Positions 37,786 to 45,425 of a stretch of 45,586 nt of DNA are shown piece after piece; within the stretch, counting starts at the first letter, position 1, and each line of letters begins with the position of its first letter. Source of the DNA: Pseudomonadota bacterium (GTDB taxonomy: Bacteria > Pseudomonadota > Gammaproteobacteria > Burkholderiales > Ferrovaceae); assembly GCA_021805445.1 (NCBI GenBank), contig JAJZFH010000059.1, positions 1 to 45,586 of the forward strand, read 5' to 3'. The notes under the pieces were generated by a model, which saw only the letters and a list, made by a program, of their open reading frames with translations, ran no database searches and was not told where the DNA came from. Made by a program: the position numbers and the translations under genes.

Positions 37786-38700
37786 ATGAAACCCACTTTC
37801 AAATCGACATATTTTCTCCTGATCTTGAGTCTGCTTTGGGTTGGCCCTGTTCGTGCGGGCCTTTTATCCGATGAGGAAGCCCGGCAGGGCGTGGCAGACC
37901 TCAAGAGCCAGCAATCCGTCTTGAGTCGCCAACAACAGACGATGGATGAGCGGGTCACGCGCATGGAAACTGCACTTCAAGGCTATCCGGATCTGGTCAT
38001 GCGGCTGGACAGCATGAGTCAGGATCTGGCCCAGTTGCGCGGGCGTATCGATAGTCTGGCCAATCAACTGGATACGGAAGACAAACGTTTCCATGACTTG
38101 TACGTGGATCTGGATTCTCGTCTCAAGGCTGTGGAATCTGCCTTGCCCAAACCGGAAGGAGCCGATGGCTCGGCTCCTTCCGGTTCTCCAAGTGTGGGAG
38201 GGGGGAAAGAAGGCGCATCCTCTGCGGGGATGGCAGAAAGTGGGAAAAGTGCCACGACTGTGGCAGATAATGGCGCCAAATCAGCGGGGCAGGGGAAAGA
38301 GGGAAACCCGGAAGGCGCTTCTGATGCCAAGGCACCCTCTGCGGACTATGATGCGGCTCTGTCCGTATTCAATACAGGAAATTATGTCAAATCCCGGAAG
38401 TTGTTCGAAGCCTTTGTCAAGGCCAATCCTAACGATGACAAAGTGCCTAATGCGCTCTACTGGATCGGGATGAATCAGTTATTACTCAAAGACTACAAGG
38501 GGGCTCGTGCGACGAATCAACACCTGTACAAGTCTTATCCGGAATCCCCCAAAACCCCTGATGGGTTGCTGAATCTTGCGGCGGCTTGGTTGGGGTTGGG
38601 GGAACCCGCTACAGCAAAAGCCACTTGGAAGATGATCATCGCCGAGTATCCGGGCAGTTCGGCTGCACTGAAAGCCAAGGCCCGTCTGCGCCAGCATTGA
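37786..38700 (+). CDS. cpoB: Cell division coordinator CpoB (YbgF)
   Basis: A 304-residue periplasmic protein. The signal peptide ends near VRA-GLL. A trimerising coiled coil (about 30-120, with QQTMDERVTRMETALQ and MSQDLAQLRGRIDSLANQL) is followed by a low-complexity Gly/Ser/Ala linker (about 130-190), and then TPR repeats (about 195-300, YDAALSVFNTGNYVKSRKLF and YWIGMNQLLLKDYKGA). CpoB coordinates Tol-Pal action with septal wall synthesis. ATG 37786 is preferred over a TTG nine bases upstream. The linker is longer than in E. coli. Confidence 0.93.
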   Translation: MKPTFKSTYFLLILSLLWVGPVRAGLLSDEEARQGVADLKSQQSVLSRQQQTMDERVTRMETALQGYPDLVMRLDSMSQDLAQLRGRIDSLANQLDTEDKRFHDLYVDLDSRLKAVESALPKPEGADGSAPSGSPSVGGGKEGASSAGMAESGKSATTVADNGAKSAGQGKEGNPEGASDAKAPSADYDAALSVFNTGNYVKSRKLFEAFVKANPNDDKVPNALYWIGMNQLLLKDYKGARATNQHLYKSYPESPKTPDGLLNLAAAWLGLGEPATAKATWKMIIAEYPGSSAALKAKARLRQH

Positions 38701-38750
38701 CATCATTTGTTTTTTGGGCGAGAATTACGGGCTGTGCTTGTAAATTTGTT

Positions 38751-38826
38751 GGGCCGTTAGCTCAGTTGGTAGAGCAGCGGACTTTTAATCCGTTGGTCGC
38801 AGGTTCGAATCCCGCACGGCCTACCA
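38751..38826 (+). tRNA. tRNA-Lys (anticodon TTT)
   Basis: A 76-base cloverleaf with CCA encoded. The anticodon stem CGGA/TCCG encloses CTTTTAA, so the anticodon is TTT. The D-arm AGCTCAGTTGGTAGAGC and T-arm AGGTTCGAATCC are regular. The first acceptor pair is G-T rather than G-C. An integrase relic pointing at the tRNA begins 66 bases downstream, making its 3' end the likely attachment site of the degraded element. Confidence 0.97.
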
Positions 38827-38891
38827 ATAAAATCAAGTAGTTACTCAACTTTATCATGATCATGCCAATGAGAAAGTCGGGGTGGCCGATT

Positions 38892-39505
38892 TTATGCCGC
38901 CTTGTGTCCAATTTTGAGGATGACCTGCTCAATCTTCTTTGTTGCAAGGTGAGCGTATCGCTTGGTTGATTCCGATGACTTGTGCCCCAGCACGGCTCCT
39001 ACGGTGTACAGATCAATGTCGGCATTGATCATCGCCGATGCTGCCGAGTGCCTCAGGTCGTGGAAGTGCAACCAGTCCATGCCAGCAGTCTCGCGTGCGT
39101 TTCTGAAATTCTTTTCAACGCGTCCATACGAAATCCGCACCTTTGCACTGGCGATTTTCGGGTGAACCGGAATCAATCTGGGTTCACCATTTTTTGAATC
39201 TGGCAGAGAAAAGAAGTTTTCCCCCGTGCTGCTTTGAGAATCTCTCCCAATCGCATGCCCGAGTAGACGGCAATGCGAATAATCGTCCGCGCACGCAGGC
39301 TTTTGCAATGGCGCGCCAAGTGAATCATCTGCTCGCGGGTGAGATAGAACTGTCTCGCGTTGTTTACCTGTGGCAATACCACCCGAGCCGCCGGATCGAA
39401 ATCACCCATACCGTGATGCTTCCACCCGTATCGGTATGCCGATGTCAGATAGCGTATTCGGTTACGAATCGTTGCGGGTGCTAGCCCATGTTTAACCCAT
39501 GTTTA
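38892..39505 (-). pseudogene. Tyrosine recombinase (integrase), frameshifted
   Basis: Two overlapping minus-strand frames together give the catalytic domain of a phage/ICE-type integrase. The upstream piece reads RNRIRYLTSAYRYGW and contains the first catalytic Arg in YSGMRLGEIL. It breaks near 39210 and continues in another frame with PDSKNGEPRLIPVHP. The rest of the site follows: HDLRHSAAS, VGAVLGHKSSESTKRYAHL with the nucleophilic Tyr. The N-terminal arm-binding domain is missing, with a stop upstream. One frameshift and truncation make it inactive. It faces the tRNA-Lys, as integrases at tRNA attachment sites often do. Confidence 0.85.
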
Positions 39506-39589
39506 ACGCCGTGAATTTAATTTCTTTGATTATCAGTTTGTTATGAACGATAAATATTTGGAGTGGCACTACATGCTCGTAATTTCGGA

Positions 39590-39770
39590 TTAACTGACCA
39601 GTTTTTTCGTGCCTCCTGGCGTGGGAGAAACTCCCAGCGCCCGGTAGATTTTCATCACATCGGGTTCTGCAAGGGTACTCTTGCGCACATTCAGTGTGCG
39701 CCTGTTAATGGCCAAGTAAACTGACCCACCTGCGGCCAATAAAATTGCCCCATCCAAGAGGGTGGGGCAA
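39590..39770 (-). pseudogene. Unidentified coding fragment downstream of the ArdC relic
   Basis: An open minus-strand stretch reads about 55 residues: a hydrophobic run ILLAAGGSVYLAINRRTLN, then LAEPDVMKIYRALGVSP and a basic end. It has no start codon. The upper part overlaps a strong hairpin that could itself be a terminator, so the hydrophobic portion may be fortuitous. It could be the tail of a conjugation or transposase gene. I cannot assign it. Confidence 0.25.
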
Positions 39771-39972
39771 TTCGCCCCCGGCCATCATCAACATCAGACT
39801 GTTGGCCCCATTGTATTCGCGCCCCCGTCGCCATGTTTCGTGGCAGACCGTTTTCAAACGACTCCCAAGGCTTGTTCCAGGGGATTTCTCCCTTATCCAG
39901 GACTTCGATCATTTTGTCTGTGACCTCCTGGCGAAGGTCGCGTGGTTTCTTGTCTTCTTTTTCGTCAGCCAT
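39735..39972 (-). pseudogene. ArdC-like antirestriction protein, N-terminal part, frameshifted
   Basis: The minus strand from ATG 39972 reads a normal ArdC-type start: a charged leader, then LRQEVTDKMIEVLDKGEIPWNKPW and GLPRNMATG, matching the N-terminal ssDNA-binding domain of ArdC/DUF1738 proteins. After the ATG(G/A)R segment the frame must change by one base within a run of five G (near 39831) to continue as YNGANSLMLMMAG, the expected next motif. The gene is then cut off after about 80 codons, without the C-terminal metalloprotease domain. ArdC protects incoming DNA during conjugation. The frameshift and truncation make this one a relic. Confidence 0.75.
39743..39772 (-). terminator. Possible terminator on the minus strand
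   Basis: AATTGCCCC...GGGGCAATT arms give a 13-bp stem (one G-T pair) with a 4-base loop. Read on the minus strand the stem is followed by TTATT, which with the end of the stem gives a T-rich tract. It would end transcripts coming from the ArdC-like relic. Confidence 0.5.
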
Positions 39973-40114
39973 GGCTGGGCTCCCCTTGGAAGGTAAGGGA
40001 GCCACCATCATCCTGGTCAAGTCCGAAGTCAGATGCCGGGTTCATTCCCGCAGAAATTTCCCGGATCGTAAATTCATCAGCCGAATCAGCCGTCAATACA
40101 GTCGAAGTTTCCAT
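39965..40114 (-). CDS. 49-residue acidic small protein upstream of the ArdC relic
   Basis: A 49-codon frame starts at ATG 40114 behind a strong ribosome binding site (CAGGGAGGATGT). It is acidic, with METSTVLTADSADEF at the start, the middle EISAGMNPASDFGLDQDDGG and the end SHG. The stop overlaps the ArdC-like start by eight bases, the mark of translational coupling. I do not recognise the family. The good start site and the overlap suggest a real small gene of the element, possibly an accessory to antirestriction, but this is positional inference. Confidence 0.5.
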   Translation of the reverse strand: METSTVLTADSADEFTIREISAGMNPASDFGLDQDDGGSLTFQGEPSHG

Positions 40115-40346
40115 ACATCCTCCCTGAGTTAAGCCCCGTGATTGGGGTCATATCAGGACTCGGCAGGGAGGGAACGGAGGGCACTCAGATGTTGGGCATC
40201 AGAGGACGCTTATCACGGCGCATGGTCGGCGTTTTTCGTGATGGATATCGCCTCAACCATCTTTATGCTGCCAACCGAACTTGTCGGTTCTGGGTTTCTT
40301 TGTGTGCCACAAGGGCACAATTGGACAGCGCATACAAAAGTTCCCT
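40115..40346. other. Gene-less stretch between ArdC relic and GST
   Basis: No gene is supported. CCCC-GTGATT-GGGG near 40135 is a short hairpin. The promoter of the small ORF/ArdC pair should lie here. No IS end was recognised. Confidence 0.4.
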
Positions 40347-41039
40347 CTACTCCTTCGTCGAGAACAAATGGCTCTTTAATACTGAAAAGTGGCATGCCAA
40401 CCCCAACGGAGATTTGGCCATGGGGACAAAGCCAGGCATTGACTCGATCCGCTGTAACCAGCCACGCAGTACAGGATAGGGATCAAGGGAAATATCTCCT
40501 TCCGGGGCATAGGCTGTGTAGGTGTAGTTGGCAATATCCGCGATAGTGGGAATATCCCCGACCAAAAATAGCGAGTTTTTGAGGTGATTTTCCATTACAT
40601 CGAACAGGTTTTTGGCGCGCGCAATTTCCTCTTCTGCCCTGGCCGAGGTCACAAAGAGTTTCAATCGCCTGGCTGCTGCCGGGCCAAACGCCAACGGTCC
40701 AGCAGCTACAGAAAGCCAGCGTTGCACTGAAGCGGCCATGATGGGCTCGCGCGGGAGCCACTGGGCACCACCAGAGTCATAGTTACTCGCCAGATACACC
40801 AGAATCGCATTGGAATCAGCCAGAGTAATATCGCCATCCTGGATCACCGGAACTTGACCAAAAGGGTTCAGAGTCAAAAATTCTTGCTGTTTGTGGGCCT
40901 TGGCGACAAGATCTATATCCACCAGTTCATAAGGAAGTTTGAGCAGGGATAGAAATAACTCGATACGATGACTGTGCCCAGAAAGAAAGTAGCGATAAAG
41001 TTTGATGGGTTGCACAGGAAACGAGTCAAAACCATTCAT
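40347..41039 (-). CDS. Glutathione S-transferase family protein
   Basis: A 230-residue cytosolic GST. The thioredoxin-like N-terminal half (about 10-90) has the glutathione-binding pattern with the catalytic Tyr/Ser region LYRYFLSGHSHRIELFLSLL, the cis-Pro segment NPFGQVPVIQDGD and the DSNAILVYLA block. The helical C-terminal half includes GDIPTIADIANYTYTAY. It conjugates or reduces electrophiles using glutathione, with unknown substrate. ATG 41039 is chosen because the longer frame has no conserved residues before it. It is intact although surrounded by decayed conjugation genes, so it is probably retained cargo. Confidence 0.9.
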   Translation of the reverse strand: MNGFDSFPVQPIKLYRYFLSGHSHRIELFLSLLKLPYELVDIDLVAKAHKQQEFLTLNPFGQVPVIQDGDITLADSNAILVYLASNYDSGGAQWLPREPIMAASVQRWLSVAAGPLAFGPAAARRLKLFVTSARAEEEIARAKNLFDVMENHLKNSLFLVGDIPTIADIANYTYTAYAPEGDISLDPYPVLRGWLQRIESMPGFVPMAKSPLGLACHFSVLKSHLFSTKE

Positions 41040-41289
41040 TCGGAAACTCCTGAAATTAATCAATGTGATACCACTTTTCTCATATTTCCATCCCACCGGC
41101 GTGGGTATTTGAACGACTGTGATAATAGTTGATTTTGTGTGGCTCCATGGACTTTCTTTCTTCTGCCTGCTGGTCGATGTTGAACCGCCCCGGTTTTTGT
41201 GGAGGGTGTTTGGTTAAAGAAGGACATCATTTGAAACCTGTGTGGCGGTTAGCTTCCAGTATTGTGCCTCAGCTTCTGCCCGGCCGGTT
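41040..41289. other. Gene-less stretch upstream of GST
   Basis: Contains the probable GST promoter region. Beyond about 41140 it is unassigned DNA that likely derives from IS or conjugative sequence. No clear motif was found. Confidence 0.4.
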
Positions 41290-41432
41290 GTCGGGCATAC
41301 AGGGCTTGTTCCAGCGCATCCAGAACGAAATCCGTCTGCATGGACTGGCTGACTCTCCGGCCCACGATGCGCCGGGCAAATACATCAATGACGAAAGCCA
41401 CATACACCCACCCCTGCCAAGTCGATACATCA
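41290..41432 (-). mobile_element. IS3-family transposase fragment (middle of rve core)
   Basis: The minus strand encodes about 47 residues from the middle of an IS3-type OrfB: VSTWQGWVYVAFVIDVFARRIVG, then SMQTDFVLDALEQALYARQP. This is the segment directly before the LIHHSDRGSQY block. The first catalytic Asp side and everything after ARQP are missing. Both ends are junctions with unrelated DNA (a trbL relic on the right). It is the exact complement of the fragment at 2946-3320 and may come from the same element type. Confidence 0.8.
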
Positions 41433-41935
41433 TCATTGGTGGTGGGGCCTTGCTGCTGAGATTCAACGGAAGTAAGTGGACACAGGTTTTTGCGGAAAAG
41501 TATCTGGGTTACGCCGTCAGCGTCGGAATAAAACTGTTTGCGTTGTATCTGATCGTTGGGCTGGGTCAGAATCTGGCCAATACCTGGGTGACCCGGTTGG
41601 GAAGTCTCCACGCCGGAAACAGCCATACAGGTTGGGGTCGCTGCCCTGATATACGGGGCTATGGGGATCATGGTTCCTGGTATGGCCGGATCGATGCTCA
41701 ATGGTTCGCCCAGCAATGTCCCTTGGAAATACGGCTGGAGCCGCAGCAGGTGTTGCTGCCGGGAGGGCTGGTGGAATTCCAACGAGTAGAACCGAATCGA
41801 GCAACAATCAGTCGTTGCTTCAATCCGGGGTGGATAGTCTGGGGAAATCCAGAGATCAGGTTGCCAGAAGTGAGGGAGGAAGTGGCGGGATCCAGATCCG
41901 GCTTGGGCATTCGGAGTGATTTCAGACCGTCATGA
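41433..41935 (+). pseudogene. trbL (VirB6-like) conjugation gene relic
   Basis: Three plus-strand frames join into the C-terminal half of TrbL, the inner-membrane channel protein of type IV secretion. The first frame reads KWTQVFAEKYLGYAVSVGIKLFALYLIVGLGQNLANTW. The second reads VAALIYGAMGIMVPGMAGSMLNGSPSNV from about 41638. The third gives the Ala/Gly-rich tail NTAGAAAGVAAGRAGG from about 41728. At least two frameshifts and the missing N-terminal half show that it is dead. The left end is the junction with the IS3 fragment and the right end meets the convergent PhzF-like gene. Confidence 0.75.
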
Positions 41936-42701
41936 TTCCATTCATGACGGTCACGGCCTGCCCGGTCAGCGATACTCGAGCCGATTTGAGTTCGCACCCT
42001 ATTGAACCGCCACGCTTCGAGATCTGTCTGGCATTCAGGGCAGTTCTGCCTAACCTCCGAGCCCAGTAGGGGACCAGTTCGCAGTGGGCGGAGCCACAGA
42101 CCGGATCTTCGGGAACACCGTATTTGGGTGTAAAAAAGCGGCTGACGAAGTCGACTGACTTCCCTGGCGCGGTGACGATGACGCCCCTCAGATCCAGTTG
42201 TGCTAATAAGTCGAAATGAGGTTGAAGAGCTAAAACCGTCTCCTCGTCCTCGAAGACGGCCAGATAATCATCAGCGCACCATACTTCCACTGGCGCACAC
42301 CCCAAACCTTCCGCCAGTCGGTCGGGACAAATACACTGCTTGGGCGGCAAGGCGGGAAAATCCATTTCCAAGCTCTGCTCATTTTTTTGTACCGATAGTT
42401 TTCCGCTCAAGGTATCGAATACCAGTAAGGGTCCGGGATAACCGAGATGCTCGAATATCACATGGGCCGTGGCCAGGGTGGCATGGCCGCAAAGGGAGAC
42501 TTCCCTGACCGGGGTAAACCAGCGCAGTTCGAATCCGTCTTTGGAGGGGACGAAGAATGCGGTTTCCGAAAGATTATTTTCCGCTGCAATTGACTGAAGC
42601 AGTTCCTCATTCAACCAATGTTCCAAGGGGCAAACGGCAGCGGGGTTCCCCTCGAAAGGTCGGGAGGCAAAGGCATCCACCTGAAAGATTTTAAGATTCA
42701 T
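41922..42701 (-). CDS. PhzF-family isomerase-like protein
   Basis: A 259-residue protein of the PhzF/diaminopimelate-epimerase-like fold with two similar halves. The family motifs are present: FQVDAFASRPFEGNPAAVC, the catalytic Glu in ENNLSETAFF, VSLCGHATLATAHVIF and EDPVCGSAHC. It lacks any other phenazine gene nearby, so it is a general PhzF-like isomerase of unknown substrate. ATG 42701 is selected because it directly precedes the conserved MNLKIFQVDAF start. It follows the PaiB-like gene by 19 bases in a likely three-gene operon. Confidence 0.9.
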   Translation of the reverse strand: MNLKIFQVDAFASRPFEGNPAAVCPLEHWLNEELLQSIAAENNLSETAFFVPSKDGFELRWFTPVREVSLCGHATLATAHVIFEHLGYPGPLLVFDTLSGKLSVQKNEQSLEMDFPALPPKQCICPDRLAEGLGCAPVEVWCADDYLAVFEDEETVLALQPHFDLLAQLDLRGVIVTAPGKSVDFVSRFFTPKYGVPEDPVCGSAHCELVPYWARRLGRTALNARQISKRGGSIGCELKSARVSLTGQAVTVMNGIMTV

Positions 42702-42720
42702 GTCTACAGTATACCGCAGG

Positions 42721-43359
42721 TCATTTCCCGAAAAACTTCTCCATGGATTCTGCCAGTTCCAATGCCCGATGGGTTCCTTGGGCACGCAACCCTTGAAGCA
42801 CGCCATCCCGGTTTGGTTCCGGCTGATTCTGGCTGATTTTCCATTTTCCGAGCAGACGGGTAATGGTGAGTTCGATGCCCACGATTGAACCTGTCAGGCG
42901 TTCGATAAAGTCCGGGGGCGCGTCCGCAACTGACCAGGGTGAATCAAAGGCCGATTCATGTTGCGCGGTGAGTGAACAGTTCTGTTCACGGACCCATGCC
43001 GCGTCATCGATTACGCGTAACTGACCATAAGCATGGACGACGGCGTAATTCCATGTGGGAACCCCCTTGCCATGTTCCCTTGCGGTGGGATACCAGGAGG
43101 GTGAAACATAGCCATCAGGGCCATGGAATATGACCAGAGATTCAATTTCCGGATTGATATTTTTCCATGCCGGATTGGCGCGGGCCATATGGCCTTGCAA
43201 AGTACCGAAGGGAGTTGGTTCTGGCGTGAGATGGAATGGGATGTGATTAGCCTCCATCCCGGAAGCTGAGAGCGTCACCAGAGTCCCCAAAGAGCGGGAA
43301 CGGATCAGTTGATGAAGAATCTCGACTCGGGATTCTTCGAAGAGGGGTGGAATATACAC
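42721..43359 (-). CDS. PaiB-like FMN-binding protein
   Basis: A 212-residue PaiB/DUF447-type split-barrel flavin protein. The opening MYIPPLFEESRVEILHQLI is typical. The FMN-site region VIFHGPDGYVSPSWYP is followed by VPTWNYAVVHAYG, and the C-terminal GIELTITRLLGKWKISQNQ matches the family. PaiB was first described as a negative regulator of sporulation and protease genes in Bacillus, but most members have no known role. It is the second gene of the minus-strand operon. Confidence 0.9.
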   Translation of the reverse strand: MYIPPLFEESRVEILHQLIRSRSLGTLVTLSASGMEANHIPFHLTPEPTPFGTLQGHMARANPAWKNINPEIESLVIFHGPDGYVSPSWYPTAREHGKGVPTWNYAVVHAYGQLRVIDDAAWVREQNCSLTAQHESAFDSPWSVADAPPDFIERLTGSIVGIELTITRLLGKWKISQNQPEPNRDGVLQGLRAQGTHRALELAESMEKFFGK

Positions 43360-43396
43360 GATATTTTCTCAATTTTCTCACTGGAGCCGACCATAA

Positions 43397-43864
43397 CTAT
43401 AACCCCAACTCGCTCAATCCGGGGTGATCATCAGGACGACGCCCCAATGGCCAGAAGAATTTCCTGTCCTTTTGATCGATGGGCAAATCGTTGATGCTGG
43501 CCAGGCGGCGCATCATTAAGCCTTGAGCATTGAATTCCCAGTTTTCGTTGCCATAAGAACGGAACCAACGCTCCGAGTCATCACGCCACTCATAGGCGAA
43601 ACGCACGGCCAAGCGGTTTCCGGAAAAGGCCCAGAGTTCCTTGATCAAGCGATAGTCCAATTCCCGAGCCCATTTTCGTCTCAGGAACTCGCGCACCTGG
43701 TTCCGGCCAACCGGAAATTCTGCCCGATTTCGCCATTGCGTATCTTCGGTATACACCAGCGAAACCCGTTCAGGATCACGACTATTCCAGGCATCCTCCG
43801 CCAGACGAACTTTTTGTCTGGCAGACTCTTCCGTGAAGGGGGAAAGGGGGGGCTTTGTTTCCAT
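43397..43864 (-). CDS. DUF1348 (nuclear transport factor 2-like) protein
   Basis: A 155-residue SnoaL/NTF2-fold protein of the DUF1348 family. The signature pieces are [20 protein letters not shown], the [23 protein letters not shown] helix-strand and the strongly conserved [10 protein letters not shown] and [13 protein letters not shown]. Its biochemical function is unknown. It is the first gene of the operon that faces the TetR gene. The start ATG 43864 lies 25 bases downstream of the nearer TAGACA-N4-TGTCTA site, in the position expected for repression. Confidence 0.9.
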   Translation of the reverse strand: METKPPLSPFTEESARQKVRLAEDAWNSRDPERVSLVYTEDTQWRNRAEFPVGRNQVREFLRRKWARELDYRLIKELWAFSGNRLAVRFAYEWRDDSERWFRSYGNENWEFNAQGLMMRRLASINDLPIDQKDRKFFWPLGRRPDDHPGLSELGL

Positions 43865-43889
43865 CGGGTGGGGGGCTCCAATTTTGGCA

Positions 43890-43905
43890 TAGACAATCCT
43901 GTCTA
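43890..43905. promoter_or_regulatory. TetR-type operator site 1 (TAGACA-N4-TGTCTA)
   Basis: TAGACA-ATCC-TGTCTA: two perfect 6-base half sites around 4 bases, 25 bases from the DUF1348 start. It has the same half sites as the second site, 40 bases away centre to centre. TetR dimers bind such palindromes. Confidence 0.7.
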
Positions 43906-43929
43906 CTTGGAGGTTGAGTGTAGCCAATA

Positions 43930-43945
43930 TAGACAGATCTGTCTA
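43930..43945. promoter_or_regulatory. TetR-type operator site 2 (TAGACAGATCTGTCTA)
   Basis: A fully self-complementary 16-base palindrome, 11 bases upstream of the TetR ATG. It overlaps where the regulator's ribosome binding site or promoter would be, so binding should also repress the regulator itself. Confidence 0.75.
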
Positions 43946-43956
43946 CAATCGTGATC

Positions 43957-44574
43957 ATGAAGCAAAAAAACGACAAGCAAACAAAGCATCCCCCGGGTGC
44001 TCGCGACCGTATCCTGCACACGGCGCACAATCTGTTTTATCGGGAAGGAATCCGGGCCACTGGGATTGATCGCATCATTGCCACAGCTGGTGTCACCAAA
44101 GTCACTTTCTACCGGCACTTCCCCAGCAAGAACGATCTTATTATTGCTTTCCTTGAATACCGGCATCAACTTTGGATTGAATGGTTTTCAACGGAATTGC
44201 AGCGTTATAGCGGGCATCTGGGGGCGCTTATTCCGGTGTTGCGAAGTTGGTTTGAGAATGATGATTTTCGCGGATGCGCATTTATCAACAGCACGGGAGA
44301 ACTGGGAACAGCGCTTCCTCAGGTGATGGAAATGACACGCCGCCACAAGCACGATATGACCGAACTCATTCAAAGGTTATTGCCGACCTCCCCAAGCACA
44401 GACAGGGATGCACAGGCAATTGCTCTGGCCGTGGATGGGGCCATCATTCATGCACAGTTTGAATCCTCACCGGAGGAAGCTTTGCAGAGTTTGGACCGGA
44501 TTCTGAAATTACTTGGACTCGAAAGAAACAATCAGTCTCAGGAACCATCAGAAGTGAAGAGTATTGGGCGCTGA
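43957..44574 (+). CDS. TetR-family transcriptional regulator
   Basis: A 205-residue repressor. The N-terminal helix-turn-helix reads ARDRILHTAHNLFYREGIRATGIDRIIATAGVTKVTFYRHFPSKNDL, a normal TetR-type DNA-binding domain. The C-terminal ligand/dimer domain includes GCAFINSTGELG and VDGAIIHAQF, as in regulators of the YcdC/TetR_C type that sense small toxic compounds. It is divergent from the DUF1348-PaiB-PhzF operon across 92 bases that hold two matching palindromes. The ATG at 43957 is preferred to a GTG two codons upstream. It probably represses both transcripts until an electrophile or similar ligand binds. Confidence 0.92.
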   Translation: MKQKNDKQTKHPPGARDRILHTAHNLFYREGIRATGIDRIIATAGVTKVTFYRHFPSKNDLIIAFLEYRHQLWIEWFSTELQRYSGHLGALIPVLRSWFENDDFRGCAFINSTGELGTALPQVMEMTRRHKHDMTELIQRLLPTSPSTDRDAQAIALAVDGAIIHAQFESSPEEALQSLDRILKLLGLERNNQSQEPSEVKSIGR

Positions 44575-44714
44575 TTGCGTCCGTTATGCTTCATGTTGAC
44601 CACCCGGATTTGTTGGTGAAGTTCCCTTCCCCCGAGTCTCTTTGTAGACCTGCTGTTTGCGGGTTTGTATCGGGAGGCAGAACATGGCGTCGGACGCAAA
44701 ACCTACAAACCCAT

Positions 44715-45172
44715 TTGAACCCAGATATCGTTCTGATCCCCCAGGGGGCCAAACTTGTGGGTCAATACAGTAGCAGGGTTCAGTATGGTCAGAAGCGGGT
44801 TCTGGTGGCGTGGAACCAACTGATTTTCCCGAACGGTGCTGCCATTGGCCTTCGTGGGATGTCAGGGACGGATGGAGAAGGTCAGGCCGGATTTGGTGAC
44901 CTGGTAGAAATCACTTCCTCAGAATCTTTGGGAGTGCATTTATGCTGAGCATGCTGGGGGTGGGTGCCCAGTTGTCCCAACCCCGGACCAGAGTTACCTA
45001 ACGGCACCACCGGCAGCCCAATTGGCGGCTGGTGCCATGGCTCAGGAACTGAACATGGTGGGGACTAACCTGATGAACAAGGCCGGAGCATTCAACCCAC
45101 CTTGCAGATTCATCCCGGCTATGCCTTTAATGTCACGGTGGACAAGACAATGATCATGCCGAGTTATGAATG
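44715..45172 (+). pseudogene. trbI (VirB10-like) conjugation gene relic
   Basis: The C-terminal domain of TrbI/VirB10 in pieces. The first frame reads VLIPQGAKLVGQYSSRVQYG, then VLVAWNQLIFPNGAAIGL and GEGQAGFGDLV. After a frameshift near 44908 comes NHFLRIFGSAFMLSMLGVGA and QLSQPRT. Another shift gives LAAGAMAQELNMVGTNLMNKA, and one more gives IQPTLQIHPGYAFNVTVDKT. The N-terminal half is missing. At least three frameshifts are needed, so it is inactive. TrbI is the periplasm-spanning part of the type IV secretion core, which supports the view that trbL at 41.4-41.9 kb comes from the same element. Confidence 0.78.
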
Positions 45173-45425
45173 AAGGGGCGCGAGACCATCAGGATCTCGG
45201 CGGCTTTGGCTTGCTTCAAGTGATGCTCGGTAATCCAGGTGGACAGTTCTTCCATCAGTTGCTGCTTCAGCAACCGGGTGTCGTTGATCTGTTTGCGAGA
45301 GGCCACCTACAAACGCTTGGCTTCGGCGGGTGCGAAGCCAAGTTCCAGGAAGAGGTTCGCTCCCGGCTTCGTCACAGGCGGAACCCACCCAGCGAATCTC
45401 TTTTTCGTCACTCAGTGTTCCACTA
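45173..45425 (-). pseudogene. Collapsed HigB-HigA-like toxin-antitoxin relic
   Basis: On the minus strand, a piece reading SDEKEIRWVGSA is like the start of a HigB/Gp49-type toxin. It runs straight into an out-of-frame XRE antitoxin of the HTH_37 type: NLFLELGFAPAEAKRL, a TAG stop, then LLKQQLMEELSTWITEHHLK and QAKAAEILMVSRP. The antitoxin is cut off in the middle of its helix-turn-helix at the junction with the trbI relic. A deletion removed most of the toxin, a nonsense codon lies in the antitoxin and its end is lost. This reading is my own frame assembly and needs a search to confirm. Confidence 0.5.

Noticed and set aside
41249-41782. A 177-residue transposase
   Set aside because: Only about 47 residues near the C-terminal half are IS3-like. 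The rest is antisense to the trbL relic.
41129-41935. A single 268-residue protein on the plus strand
   Set aside because: The frame is a chimera: its first third is antisense to an IS3 fragment, the middle is one frame of TrbL and the end is out of frame. It is described instead as a trbL relic.
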